37,309 nucleotides of DNA from Crocosphaera sp. (GTDB taxonomy: Bacteria; Cyanobacteriota; Cyanobacteriia; Cyanobacteriales; Microcystaceae): the NCBI GenBank assembly GCA_030064955.1, contig JASJDW010000015.1:1-37309 (forward strand), in the 5' to 3' direction. How positions within the stretch are numbered: position 1 is the stretch's first letter; every line of letters begins with the position of its first letter. A program made the position numbers and the translations under genes. The notes beneath the pieces were generated by a model. The model was not told the DNA's origin and made no database searches. It saw only the letters and a program-made list of their open reading frames with translations. Of the stretch, positions 26,825 through 35,646 are shown piece by piece.

Positions 26825-27067
26825 CTAAGAAGGTTTAGGATAACTTCTAGCATAGTAATCAGAAGCAACCACTTCCAGAACTTCCCCTGCACTTAAAAGG
26901 GGATAAATACAATTAATGCGATTTTCCCATACCGTGTGGGCAATTTCATAATCAGGACAGTTGATACGGTAAGTGTTATCAGATACCACAGATAAACGAC
27001 AACCTCTCGGCAAAAGTACGGATAACAATAATTGAAGACTTTGGGGACCTAATACATTAGAAGCCAT
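26825..27067 (-). CDS. Small protein of unknown function
   Basis: An 80-residue protein, MASNVLGPQSLQLLLSVLLP then RGCRLSVVSDNTYRINCPD, with a predicted mixed alpha/beta content and no membrane helix or signal peptide. The composition and the strand-turn pattern look like a genuine small cyanobacterial protein, but I do not recognise its family. It reads divergently from the nuclease gene that starts at 27181. Confidence 0.65.
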   Translation of the reverse strand: MASNVLGPQSLQLLLSVLLPRGCRLSVVSDNTYRINCPDYEIAHTVWENRINCIYPLLSAGEVLEVVASDYYARSYPKPS

Positions 27068-27180
27068 GTTAGAAAATTTTTTATATTTTTTTAAGACTTA
27101 TCGTCTATTGTACAAGGGAATGGAACGTCTATTAGTAATACACTTCAAAAGGAAACCTGTACAAAAACAAGCTACTCATC

Positions 27181-29139
27181 ATGATTCACAAAATTGCTCG
27201 TATTTTGTTAGGCACAGTCTTATGTGTTTTACTCATAGCTAAGCCAACCTGGGCTATTAATGTGTCTCCAGGCGATCGCGTAGAACTTCAAACCACCTCT
27301 TCTTTAGGGGTTCCCCTTCATGAAACATCCTCCTCTAGTTTCGTCGGACGCGCCCCGAATGGTACCATTGCAACGGTTGTCGCTACAGCCAATAATCAAC
27401 GGTGGATCGAGATTCAATTACCTTCTGGGGCGCAAAATTGGATTGTAGAGCGATATATTAGTCGTATTGTTTCTTCCTCTGGGGAAACAGAAGATACTCG
27501 TGAAATCACTAATTTGCTATCCACAGCGGACAAAATTACTGTAGCAGCGATGAATGTGGAAAATTTAGACCCAGGAGATAGCGATCGCTTGACGGGTTGG
27601 GGAGAACTGATTGTTAATAATCTAAAATCCCCCGATATCATCGTTCTTGTTGAAATACAGGATAATGATGGCCCCAATAATTCAAGCATTACCGATGCCA
27701 CTGAAACCTATAATGACCTTATTGATGCCATTGACGTAGTAAACGGACCCAATTATATTGCCTTTGATATTGCTCCAAATGACGATCAAGATGGCGGACA
27801 ACCTGGGGGAAATATTCGCGTCGGTTATTTATATCAACCTTCTCGAGTGGCGTTAACCCCAGCAACCGCAGGAACTGCCACCGATGGAGTCGAGGTTTTA
27901 CCCGGTCCGACCTTATCTTTTAACCCTGGCCGTATTCAACCAAATAATGCTGCGTTTGCCAACAGTCGTAAGCCAATTATTGCTGAGTTTGAATTTAACC
28001 AGAATCCTCTGTTTATCATCGGTAATCATTTTGTTTCTCAACGAGGGGATAATGATGATAAACGACTCAACCAAGCGACTGTTGTCGGCAATTTTGTTCA
28101 ACAACTATTAGCTGAAGATACCCAAACCAATGTAATTGTGGCTGGAGATCTCAATGATGTCAATGGTTCAGAAACCATTGCTGCACTGGAAACTGTTGGG
28201 TTAACCAATTTGTCTGATTTACTCGAAGAAAGCGATCGCTATACCTACGAATTCAGAAATAATCTTCAACAACTCGATTATATTTTAGTGACTGATAATT
28301 TACTCACCACAGCCAATAGTCAGTTTGATATTGTTCATGTTAATGTCAATCAACCCAGTGGTCTCGTGTTGAGCGATCATGATGTGGTATTAGCTCAATT
28401 TACGTTACCTGAAGTTACTTCTACACCAGGTCCCATCTCCTCGCAAAGCATTTTCCCGGACTTAAGTGGTGAAGCTTTACGCTCACGCTTAGCAACAGAA
28501 TATAGCGTGAAAACAAGATTAGGATATGATAGGGCGCGAGATTTTATGTATAGCGAACTGGATAATGATAACGGGGTGGTTCGTGGCATTTATTCTGATT
28601 TTACTGTTCAAGTCAATCCTAATTCTTCTCGTCCTCGTTCAGACGCTTATCAAAATGGGAAAGGAATTAATGCTGAACATTCTTGGCCCCAAAGTAAAGG
28701 AGCAACCGGGGTGGCTAAAAGTGATATCCATCATCTTTTTCCCACTCAAGTTAGAGTCAACAGTCTTCGGGGGAGTTTTCCTTTTGCAGACATTGAAGAC
28801 AGTCGCACTGAACGTTGGTTAATCGATAACCGAGAAGAAAATACCATTCCTAGCACCAATATTGATGATTATAGCGAATCCATGAACGGTGCTTTTGAAC
28901 CACGGGAAGCAGTGAAAGGGAATATTGCCAGAGCTTTGTTCTATTTTTATACTATTTATCGGGATCAAGCAGAAGATGGTTTCTTTGAGGAACAACAAGA
29001 TACCCTTTGTAATTGGAATATGAGCGATCCAGTGGATGCTGCTGAATTAGAACGCTCTCATGGAATTGCCAGTCAACAAGGGAATGAAAATCCTTTTGTT
29101 ATTGATCCCTCTTTAGCCAACCGTCTTTATTGTAATTAA
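27181..29139 (+). CDS. Secreted SH3b / EEP nuclease / endonuclease I fusion
   Basis: A 652-residue exported protein. After a signal peptide (cleavage near PTWA, residue 25) comes a bacterial SH3-like domain (~26-95). An endonuclease/exonuclease/phosphatase domain follows (~115-415) with VLVEIQDN, GNIRVGYLY, IIGNHF, AGDLNDV and LSDHDVV, which supply metal-binding Glu, Asn, His and Asp residues. The C-terminal ~220 residues are a His-Me finger endonuclease I (EndA/NucM type): NAEHSWPQSKG with His500, DIHHLFPT (His517/His518), KGNIARALFYF and QQGNENPFV. It should degrade DNA, and possibly RNA or phosphoesters, outside the cytoplasm, for example to scavenge phosphate or nucleotides. Both catalytic centres look intact. 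Confidence 0.9.
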   Translation: MIHKIARILLGTVLCVLLIAKPTWAINVSPGDRVELQTTSSLGVPLHETSSSSFVGRAPNGTIATVVATANNQRWIEIQLPSGAQNWIVERYISRIVSSSGETEDTREITNLLSTADKITVAAMNVENLDPGDSDRLTGWGELIVNNLKSPDIIVLVEIQDNDGPNNSSITDATETYNDLIDAIDVVNGPNYIAFDIAPNDDQDGGQPGGNIRVGYLYQPSRVALTPATAGTATDGVEVLPGPTLSFNPGRIQPNNAAFANSRKPIIAEFEFNQNPLFIIGNHFVSQRGDNDDKRLNQATVVGNFVQQLLAEDTQTNVIVAGDLNDVNGSETIAALETVGLTNLSDLLEESDRYTYEFRNNLQQLDYILVTDNLLTTANSQFDIVHVNVNQPSGLVLSDHDVVLAQFTLPEVTSTPGPISSQSIFPDLSGEALRSRLATEYSVKTRLGYDRARDFMYSELDNDNGVVRGIYSDFTVQVNPNSSRPRSDAYQNGKGINAEHSWPQSKGATGVAKSDIHHLFPTQVRVNSLRGSFPFADIEDSRTERWLIDNREENTIPSTNIDDYSESMNGAFEPREAVKGNIARALFYFYTIYRDQAEDGFFEEQQDTLCNWNMSDPVDAAELERSHGIASQQGNENPFVIDPSLANRLYCN

Positions 29140-29154
29140 TCAAAGGTGACGGAG

Positions 29155-29450
29155 TTACGGGGAGTGCGGGGAGTGTGGGGAGTGTGGGAAGGGTGGGGAG
29201 CGATAGGGTGACGGGGTGACGGGGTGACGGGGTGATAGGGAGTGTGGGAAGGGTGGGGTGATGGGGTGATAGAGAGTGTGGGAAGGGTGGGGAGAGAGGG
29301 GAGTGTGGGAAGTCATAGTCTCCCTTGTCTCCCCTATCTCCCCTATCTCCCCTATCTCCCTTGGCTCCCTCTGCTCCCCCTGCTCCCTCTGCTTCCCCTG
29401 CTCCCCCATCTCCCTTGTCTCCAAAGTCCCCCAGTCTCCCCAAAAGTTCT
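29155..29450. repeat. G-rich / C-rich low-complexity tract
   Basis: From about 29155 to 29310 the plus strand is a series of ggggtgacg, ggagtgtggg and aagggtggg units; from about 29320 to 29450 it switches to the pyrimidine-rich words ctcccctat and ctcccctg. The two halves are loosely complementary, so the transcript could fold back, and the G runs could form quadruplexes. All long reading frames through it are low-complexity and unlikely to be genes. It fills most of the spacer between the nuclease gene and accA. Confidence 0.85.
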
Positions 29451-29530
29451 CCTATCTGATAAAATTGTCATAGAATTTCTTATCTAGAAGTTGCCCGGAC
29501 TCAAGATAATTAAAATTTTAATAGAATCTG

Positions 29531-30529
29531 ATGAGCAAAAACGAACGCCGCACCTTCTTATTGGACTTTGAGAAACCATTATGGGAATTGGAGGCTCGCA
29601 TTGAACAAATTCGGCAATTAGCTGAGGAAAATAATGTTGATGTTTCTGAACAAATTGCTCAGTTGGAAAGTCGAGCCCAAAATCTCAGGCAAGAAATCTT
29701 TAGCAGTCTTACCCCCTCTCAACGTCTACAATTAGCTCGTCATCCTCGTCGCCCCAGTACCCTAGATTATATTCAAGCCATCGCTGATGAATGGTTTGAG
29801 TTACATGGCGATCGCGGAGGCTATGATGATCCGGCTTTAGTAGGCGGCGTAGCCCGTCTGGGAGGCCGTCCTGTGGTCATTCTTGGGCATCAAAAAGGAC
29901 GGGATACTAAGGATAATGTCGCTCGAAATTTCGGAATGCCAGCACCAGGAGGCTATCGCAAAGCTATTCGTTTAATGGAACACGCTAACCAGTTTTCTAT
30001 GCCCATTTTGACCTTTATTGATACCCCAGGGGCTTGGGCTGGAGTGGACGCAGAAAAACTGGGACAAGGGGAAGCGATCGCTTTTAACCTCCGTCAAATG
30101 TTTAGTTTTGATGTGCCTATTATTTGTACTGTGATCGGAGAAGGCGGATCAGGGGGGGCTTTGGGGATCGGTGTGGGAGATAAACTACTGATGCTCGAAC
30201 ATTCAGTTTACACGGTAGCTACTCCTGAAGCTTGTGCAGCTATTCTCTGGAAAGATGCTAAAAAATCCCCTCAAGCTGCTGTTGCACTAAAAATCACCGC
30301 TAAGGATCTTAAACAACTGGGGATTATTGATACCATTATCCCAGAACCGTCAGGGGCTGCTCACGTTAACCCTTTAGAAGCAGCAGGGATCCTCAAAGAA
30401 GTATTAGTCAATAGCTTAGAAGAATTATCTAATTTGACCCCCGAAGAACGCAAAACTTTGCGTTATGAAAAATTCCGTCAGATTGGGGTTTTTCTAGAGT
30501 CAACCCCTAACGTTCCAGTTCACTCATAG
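29531..30529 (+). CDS. accA: Acetyl-CoA carboxylase carboxyltransferase subunit alpha
   Basis: A 332-residue AccA. Together with AccD it transfers the carboxyl group from biotin to acetyl-CoA, making malonyl-CoA for fatty-acid synthesis. The N-terminal coiled-coil segment ([17 protein letters not shown]) and the crotonase-like core are clear: [44 protein letters not shown] and [16 protein letters not shown]. The length is normal. Upstream sequence is AT-rich (29480-29530); a stem follows the gene at 30539-30576. Confidence 0.97.
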   Translation: MSKNERRTFLLDFEKPLWELEARIEQIRQLAEENNVDVSEQIAQLESRAQNLRQEIFSSLTPSQRLQLARHPRRPSTLDYIQAIADEWFELHGDRGGYDDPALVGGVARLGGRPVVILGHQKGRDTKDNVARNFGMPAPGGYRKAIRLMEHANQFSMPILTFIDTPGAWAGVDAEKLGQGEAIAFNLRQMFSFDVPIICTVIGEGGSGGALGIGVGDKLLMLEHSVYTVATPEACAAILWKDAKKSPQAAVALKITAKDLKQLGIIDTIIPEPSGAAHVNPLEAAGILKEVLVNSLEELSNLTPEERKTLRYEKFRQIGVFLESTPNVPVHS

Positions 30530-30538
30530 GCAACTATC

Positions 30539-30576
30539 GGGGATCATCGATAAAATCATTGATTTTCAAGATCCCC
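30539..30576 (+). terminator. Stem-loop after accA, possible terminator
   Basis: GGGGATC (30539-30545) pairs with GATCCCC (30570-30576) around a 24-base AT-rich loop, 10 bp after the accA stop. There is no T-run directly after the stem, so termination is only a possibility. Confidence 0.4.
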
Positions 30577-30660
30577 CGTTAAGAATCAACCAACAGGTGT
30601 TATAATTAATTAGGTAAACTTTTGTAACAAAAGATTAAAATCATCATAGATGTTACTAAG

Positions 30661-30767
30661 GCTTCGCCCAAAGGACTCCAACTCCCGAAATATCAGAAAC
30701 CTTCTGAGGAAACTGTGGAATAATTCCCCCGTGTCAGTTTCTGGAAGTTGGCATTTAACCTTTGCTA
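30661..30767 (+). ncRNA. Candidate structured RNA or leader between accA and SDR gene
   Basis: Nested complementary segments make a long rod: CAAAGG (30669-30674) with CCTTTG (30759-30764), CCAACT (30678-30683) with AGTTGG (30746-30751), CAGAAAC (30694-30700) with GTTTCTG (30737-30743), and an apical GGAA/TTCC hairpin (30717-30727). The order of pairing is consistent, which random sequence seldom gives. I do not recognise it as a tmRNA, SRP RNA, RNase P RNA or a known riboswitch. It ends about 60 bp before the SDR gene, so it could be either an independent small RNA or a 5' leader; strand is assumed from the neighbouring genes. Confidence 0.4.
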
Positions 30768-30824
30768 CCTATCTACGACGCTCCCTAAAGTGTTGAGATT
30801 TGAATATAGAGAATAGATTATATC

Positions 30825-31553
30825 ATGGATTCTTCTTCAAGTCAACTAAACGCCATCATTACTGGAGCGAGCAGTGGTATAGGCAAAGCAACCAGTCTAG
30901 CCTTTGCTCAGGCTGGCATTAATGTAGCTTTAGTCAGCCGTTCCCTAGATGCCCTAGAAACGGTAGCCCAAGCTTGCACCCAACAGGGAGTAAAGGCTAA
31001 ACCCTATGTTATGGACTTAAGAGAGTTAACCAAAATACCAGCAATAATCCAGGACATTGTGGCTGATTTTGGCAACATCGATATTATAGTCAATAACGCA
31101 GGAATGGGCTACACCAATTTGCTCAGGGAGACTCCCCTAGCAGATTGGCAAGAGGTTATCAATTTGAATTTAACTAGCGTTTTTCAATGTGTACAAGGGG
31201 TATTACCCCAGATGCGAAAGCGTAAAAAAGGAACCATCATTAATGTTGCTTCCATTGCAGCCACTCAAGCTTTCCCAGGGTGGGGAGCTTATTGTGTGAG
31301 CAAAGCAGCTTTACTCTCTTTTTCTAAGGTATTAGCCACTGAAGAACGGAGTCATGGCATTCGTGTCGTAGCAATTTCCCCTGGTGCTGTTAATACCTCA
31401 ATTTGGGACACAGACACCGTGCAAGCTGACTTTGATCGTAATGCTATGTTAACTCCCGATCTAGTGGCACAAACCATCCTTCAAGCGGCCTTATTACCAG
31501 CCGAAGCCGTCATTGAAGATTTGACCATTTTACCCAGTGCTGGAACCCTTTAA
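30825..31553 (+). CDS. Short-chain dehydrogenase/reductase (FabG-like)
   Basis: A 242-residue classical SDR with NAD(P)-binding motif TGASSGIG (residues 14-21), NNAG in the central strand, a catalytic serine in NVASIAA and the YxxxK pair in GAYCVSKAA. The Ser-Tyr-Lys triad is complete, so an oxidoreductase activity on a carbonyl or alcohol is likely; the substrate is unknown. VSRS after the second strand favours NADP(H). folE follows 26 bp later, so the two genes may be co-transcribed, which would allow a role in pterin metabolism, but that is only a contextual hint. Confidence 0.92.
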   Translation: MDSSSSQLNAIITGASSGIGKATSLAFAQAGINVALVSRSLDALETVAQACTQQGVKAKPYVMDLRELTKIPAIIQDIVADFGNIDIIVNNAGMGYTNLLRETPLADWQEVINLNLTSVFQCVQGVLPQMRKRKKGTIINVASIAATQAFPGWGAYCVSKAALLSFSKVLATEERSHGIRVVAISPGAVNTSIWDTDTVQADFDRNAMLTPDLVAQTILQAALLPAEAVIEDLTILPSAGTL

Positions 31554-31579
31554 TCCCAAGATCAGCGTTTTTTATTACT

Positions 31580-32299
31580 ATGACAATAGCTTCCTCCAAC
31601 GGCTCCAACTTTCGTCAGTCTAATGGTTCTAATCTGCTTAACCCCAATTTAGTGGAACGGGTAGCCAGTAGACCGGATCGCAACACCCATAATGGACAAG
31701 AGGCGAAAATCCACCCTGCCTCTGATGAAAGCACTGAGAAAATGAAAGAAGCGGTCTACACCATGTTAGAAGCAGTGGGAGAAGATCCTGAGCGTGAAGG
31801 GTTACTCAAGACCCCGAAACGGGTTGCAGAAGCTATGAAATTTTTGACTGAAGGCTATAATCAGTCCCTAGAAGAGTTGGTCAATGGAGCCATTTTTGAT
31901 GAGGGACATAACGAAATGGTCTTAGTGCGAGATATTAATTTCTTTAGTCTCTGTGAACATCATATGTTACCTTTTATGGGACAAGCTCATGTAGCTTACA
32001 TTCCTAACCAGAAAGTAGTTGGGTTGAGCAAGTTAGCTCGTATTGTTGAGATGTACTCCCGTCGTCTCCAGGTACAAGAACGACTGACTCGTCAGATCGC
32101 TGAAGCTATCCAAGAAATTTTAGAACCTCGTGGCGTTGCGGTAGTGATGGAAGCCAGTCATATGTGTATGGTAATGCGTGGGGTTCAAAAACCTGGATCT
32201 TGGACTGTTACCAGTGCAATGATCGGCGAATTTGACGAAGAACAGAAGACTCGTGAAGAATTTCTCAATTTAATTCGTCATCAACCAAAATTCTTTTAA
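31580..32299 (+). CDS. folE: GTP cyclohydrolase I
   Basis: A 239-residue FolE that converts GTP to dihydroneopterin triphosphate, the first step to folate and to cyanobacterial pterins. An N-terminal low-complexity extension (~50 residues, rich in Asn and Ser) precedes the conserved core: [31 protein letters not shown] (zinc-binding Cys and His), [19 protein letters not shown] and [15 protein letters not shown], which contains the second zinc cysteine. All key residues look intact. It is the last gene of the accA-SDR-folE same-strand run. Confidence 0.97.
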   Translation: MTIASSNGSNFRQSNGSNLLNPNLVERVASRPDRNTHNGQEAKIHPASDESTEKMKEAVYTMLEAVGEDPEREGLLKTPKRVAEAMKFLTEGYNQSLEELVNGAIFDEGHNEMVLVRDINFFSLCEHHMLPFMGQAHVAYIPNQKVVGLSKLARIVEMYSRRLQVQERLTRQIAEAIQEILEPRGVAVVMEASHMCMVMRGVQKPGSWTVTSAMIGEFDEEQKTREEFLNLIRHQPKFF

Positions 32300-32329
32300 T
32301 AAGGATCAATTACTTAGTTAAATCAAATG

Positions 32330-32540
32330 ATTAGGGGTCAACCGTTGTTGACCCCTAACTTAATACAAATAAGTTTTGGTGACATACTTCTGCCTAAAGG
32401 GGAGAAGTTTCCTGGGCTGAACGTGCCATTACTGGTCTTATTTTATTCATATCTCCCAAGGCGTGAATTTCGGGATGCCCTCCCGTATGGTTTCATATTA
32501 ACACTTTGCGCCTTAAACGGCGGGGTTTTAGACCCCTAAT
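32330..32540. mobile_element. Non-coding IS200/IS605-like element with end hairpins
   Basis: It starts with a perfect 12-bp hairpin, TTAGGGGTCAAC-CGTT-GTTGACCCCTAA (32331-32358), and ends with GGGG-rich sequence folding on GACCCC (about 32522-32535). ATTAGGGGTC (32330-32339) is also the exact inverse of GACCCCTAAT (about 32529-32538). The 211 bp between are non-coding but GC-richer than the flanks, with several short stems, and the stretch gcgccttaaacggcggggtt resembles right-end sequence next to cyanobacterial tnpB genes as I recall it. It may be a tnpB-less derivative that still encodes a guide-like RNA. The first hairpin may also terminate folE transcription. Confidence 0.5.
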
Positions 32541-32555
32541 TTCTCGATAAGTCGT

Positions 32556-32744
32556 TTAGCTAACACCAACATTGGAGGAGGCGTACACAGCAACCGTTAG
32601 TAAGCCACCGATTAACAATGTAGCCATAACTCCCATGATAATGTAATTACGTTGTTGGGATGAGCTAGGAGGCTTGGCTTCATACACTTTAGGTTCTACT
32701 GCAAAGTTGTTTAAGCGTCCGCCTTCTTCTGTGGTATAGGGCAT
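32556..32744 (-). CDS. psb34: Photosystem II assembly protein Psb34
   Basis: A 62-residue single-span thylakoid protein. The start MPYTTEEGGRLNNFAVEPKV and the following QQRNYIIMG are the recognised Psb34 signature (Synechocystis ssl1498), and one transmembrane helix (IIMGVMATLLIGGLLTVAVYA) occupies residues ~35-55. Psb34 binds photosystem II assembly intermediates at the CP47 side, near the site used by high-light-inducible proteins, and is thought to help their replacement during maturation. The start codon is preceded by AAGAGGA. The gene is divergent from the kinase gene across a 330-bp spacer. Confidence 0.9.
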   Translation of the reverse strand: MPYTTEEGGRLNNFAVEPKVYEAKPPSSSQQRNYIIMGVMATLLIGGLLTVAVYASSNVGVS

Positions 32745-33075
32745 AAAAAATCCTCTTATGTAGTTTTTTAAATTTAAGTTGTTATCCTTAATATAATATA
32801 AAAAAACTTTACAAACAAGGGGAAGACGGATGAACTAGGATCAAATTGGTGGGAGATCCGTATTAGGAACATTATGAACTGATTAATCGGTACAATTATC
32901 TATTCTTATGTAAAAAAAGAGCACCAGAAATCCGTAGCTTCACCGAGACTATCATAATATCTATAAGTTAGCCTATATAATAGCCCCGATTACCACTTAT
33001 TTTTACAAATAAAATTAAAGTTATTACGTAGGGGTTTTGTATCACCTTGGCTTTTTAGGTTGGTCCTTTCTTCTG
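32745..33075. promoter_or_regulatory. Divergent promoter region, psb34 and histidine kinase
   Basis: An AT-rich spacer between two divergent genes. TATAAT at 32976-32981 could be a -10 element for the kinase gene, but no good -35 hexamer lies 17 bp upstream. A run of AT-rich sequence at 32760-32815 probably holds the psb34 promoter. I see no repeats or further genes. Confidence 0.3.
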
Positions 33076-35640
33076 ATGAAATCTCTGTTTCCCCCTCGTT
33101 ATCTATCTTTCTATCCTCCTCTTCTGATTAGTATTGTCATAGGAGGGGGACTTTCACTGATTATTGCGTTGATACATTGGTCTTCAGAATTGTACAGAGT
33201 TCAAACAAATTTTGAACAACAAGGCGATCATTTGGTTGGACATTTACAACAACATATTCAAGAATATACTAATATTACTCGAGCTTTAGGGGCATTTTAT
33301 GATTCTTCTGATGAAGTGACTCGTCAAGATTTTAAACTTTTTACTCAGCATTTTTTAGATAAAAATTTAGATATTTTAGGTATGGCTTGGGCTCCAAGAA
33401 TTTCTCAAAAAGAACGCTTGATTTATGAAAAAAGTATGATAAATTCTGGCTTTGTCGACTTTAAAATCTGGACGAAAACCCAAACTAATCTGAATAATAA
33501 AATTGAATATTTTCCAGTAACGTATGGAGAACCTCAACAACTTTATAAATCAGTTATTGGACTGGAATTGAGTTCAGATGAAGCTTTAAATAGTCCTTTA
33601 GAAAAAGCAAGAGATACGGGAGAAATTACCGCAAGTCAGTCCATAAATCTGATTAATGGTGGACAAGGATTGATGCTATATTATCCTGTTTACCGTCGGG
33701 AAAGTTATCCCCAAACCATTGAAGAACGTCGTCAAGAATTTAGAGGAATTGTTTATACAGTTTATCGAATCGAAGATTTAATTAAAATGATGTTAAATCA
33801 TGTATCTTTTCCTCATCATAGTTTCTTTCTTAGTAATACAAATACTTTGAAAAAACATAGTATTATTTTTTCTTTTGATGCTAATACAAAAGAAATTAAT
33901 ACGTCCACTACTATCCCTTTTTCTCTTCCATCAAGTTGCCAAATATCATTACCATGCCAAAGAAGATTAATGATAGCTGATACTAAATGGTTTTTGACAA
34001 TTATTCCTGAAATAAACCGAGAAATTATTGTTATAAAATCTTCTTTGGTTTTGCTATTAGGATTAGGATTTACGACATTGATTACCACTTATTTGTGGAA
34101 GATGTTATCAGAAAAAAAACATATTGAACAACTGATTACAGAAAGAACAAATGCTTTAATAAAAACCACAGAAGATTTAGAGCAAATAGTTGAAAAACGA
34201 ACAAATCAATTAAAAAAAGCGAATGAAGAGAACAGTCAAATTCTAAATAAAATTAATCATGAGTTACGAGTACCTTTAAATAATATTTTAGGATTTTTGG
34301 ACTTATTTAGTGATAGTAACAGTTTGACAGCTGAACAGCAAAATAACTTTGAGATTATACAAAAAAATAGTAAATATTTATTGAAATTATTTGACCAAAT
34401 CTTAGAATTTTATAATTCAAAATCAGCGGAAACATCTATTCAGTTGACTATTATTAATTTAGAGAATTTAGTAATTTCTATTTTAAAGCAATTTGAACAG
34501 CAAGGTCACAGAAAACAACTAAAGTTAAATTATTATATTGATCCTGAAATTTCTTGCTATATAAAAATTGATGCAGATAAACTTAGAAAAATTTTAATTA
34601 ACCTTTTAAATAATGCTATCAATTTTACTAATAAAGGGAGTATTATTATCCGATTTTTTTGTGATAATCCAACTTGGCTTTTAGATAATAGTATTGATAA
34701 TGATATGGATAGTATTTACCCAACAAACCTTTGGATTGAAGTAGAAGATAATGGAAATGGTATTCCTATAGAAATTCAAAGCAAAGTTTTTGAACCTTTT
34801 TTTAGCTCAAACGAAAATCAAGGGTTTGGTTTAGGATTATCGATTACGTCTCAATTGATTAATTTAATGGGGGGTAAAATTTATCTAAAAAGTCAATTAG
34901 GTAGAGGAACAATTGTTCAATTTTATTTACCATTTACCATTCCTCTATCAGAAGAAATTCAGCTAAATTATCAAAGAAAAACAATAGCAAGTATCGATAA
35001 TTATGAGCTAAATTATCGTATTTTAATTGTTGATGATCACAGTGAAAATCGAGAATTATTAAGCAAATTCTTACAACCTGTTGGTTTTAATGTTAAAGAA
35101 ACAAACAATCTGAAAGATGCTTTTGATATAGCACAAAGTTGGCAGCCTCATTTAATTTTTATAGATACAAAAATGGTATTATTAGATAATAATGAAACAA
35201 TTAATGATATCAAGAATTCTCAATCACTGAATCAAATAACCATTATTGGAATAGCATCAGGAAAACTCGAAGATAGTCAAATGGATAAATTACAACTATG
35301 GTGTGATGATTGTCTTTGTAAACCGTTTGCCATTGAATTAATTTTAGAGAAAATAAATTTTTATTTAGGGGTTCGTTATCGTTATAACAATGAAGAAAAT
35401 GATACAATTAATACAGAAAAAATGGTTAACAAATTAAATTCTTCTGCTTTAAAAATGATGTCTTCGCAATGGCTTCAACAAGTTTATTGGGCTGCTAGTT
35501 CAGGTGATAGCAGCATTTTACAAGAATTAATTAAGCAAATTCCTGATAATAATTATTTAGTTATCAGTGGTATGAGGGAATTGGTCAATAATTTCAATTA
35601 CCGCAAAATTAGACAAATTATTAAACCATTAATCAATTAA
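33076..35640 (+). CDS. CHASE-domain hybrid histidine kinase
   Basis: An 854-residue membrane sensor kinase. A first membrane helix (residues ~10-33), an extracytoplasmic CHASE domain (~45-310, including the stretch after TRQDFKLFTQHFLDKN) and a second helix (~318-340) are followed by a coiled linker, a HisKA dimerisation domain with phospho-acceptor His395 (INHELRVPLN), and an ATPase domain with N, G1 and G2 boxes (NLLNNAINFT, VEDNGNGIP, GFGLGLS). A C-terminal receiver carries VDD and the phospho-acceptor Asp697 (FIDTKM) with Lys in CKPF. CHASE domains sense small external molecules; the ligand is unknown. I chose ATG 33076; the frame is open from a TTG at 33037. The diguanylate cyclase gene begins 6 bp after the stop, so they are very likely one operon. 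Confidence 0.9.
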   Translation: MKSLFPPRYLSFYPPLLISIVIGGGLSLIIALIHWSSELYRVQTNFEQQGDHLVGHLQQHIQEYTNITRALGAFYDSSDEVTRQDFKLFTQHFLDKNLDILGMAWAPRISQKERLIYEKSMINSGFVDFKIWTKTQTNLNNKIEYFPVTYGEPQQLYKSVIGLELSSDEALNSPLEKARDTGEITASQSINLINGGQGLMLYYPVYRRESYPQTIEERRQEFRGIVYTVYRIEDLIKMMLNHVSFPHHSFFLSNTNTLKKHSIIFSFDANTKEINTSTTIPFSLPSSCQISLPCQRRLMIADTKWFLTIIPEINREIIVIKSSLVLLLGLGFTTLITTYLWKMLSEKKHIEQLITERTNALIKTTEDLEQIVEKRTNQLKKANEENSQILNKINHELRVPLNNILGFLDLFSDSNSLTAEQQNNFEIIQKNSKYLLKLFDQILEFYNSKSAETSIQLTIINLENLVISILKQFEQQGHRKQLKLNYYIDPEISCYIKIDADKLRKILINLLNNAINFTNKGSIIIRFFCDNPTWLLDNSIDNDMDSIYPTNLWIEVEDNGNGIPIEIQSKVFEPFFSSNENQGFGLGLSITSQLINLMGGKIYLKSQLGRGTIVQFYLPFTIPLSEEIQLNYQRKTIASIDNYELNYRILIVDDHSENRELLSKFLQPVGFNVKETNNLKDAFDIAQSWQPHLIFIDTKMVLLDNNETINDIKNSQSLNQITIIGIASGKLEDSQMDKLQLWCDDCLCKPFAIELILEKINFYLGVRYRYNNEENDTINTEKMVNKLNSSALKMMSSQWLQQVYWAASSGDSSILQELIKQIPDNNYLVISGMRELVNNFNYRKIRQIIKPLIN

Positions 35641-35646
35641 TTAATT

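Noticed and set aside
29099-29487. Open frames on both strands in the G-rich tract
   Set aside because: The translations are simple repeats in every frame; the tract is low-complexity DNA.
32327-32539. 70-codon frame after folE
   Set aside because: It spans the two end hairpins of a non-coding element and has no protein-like features.
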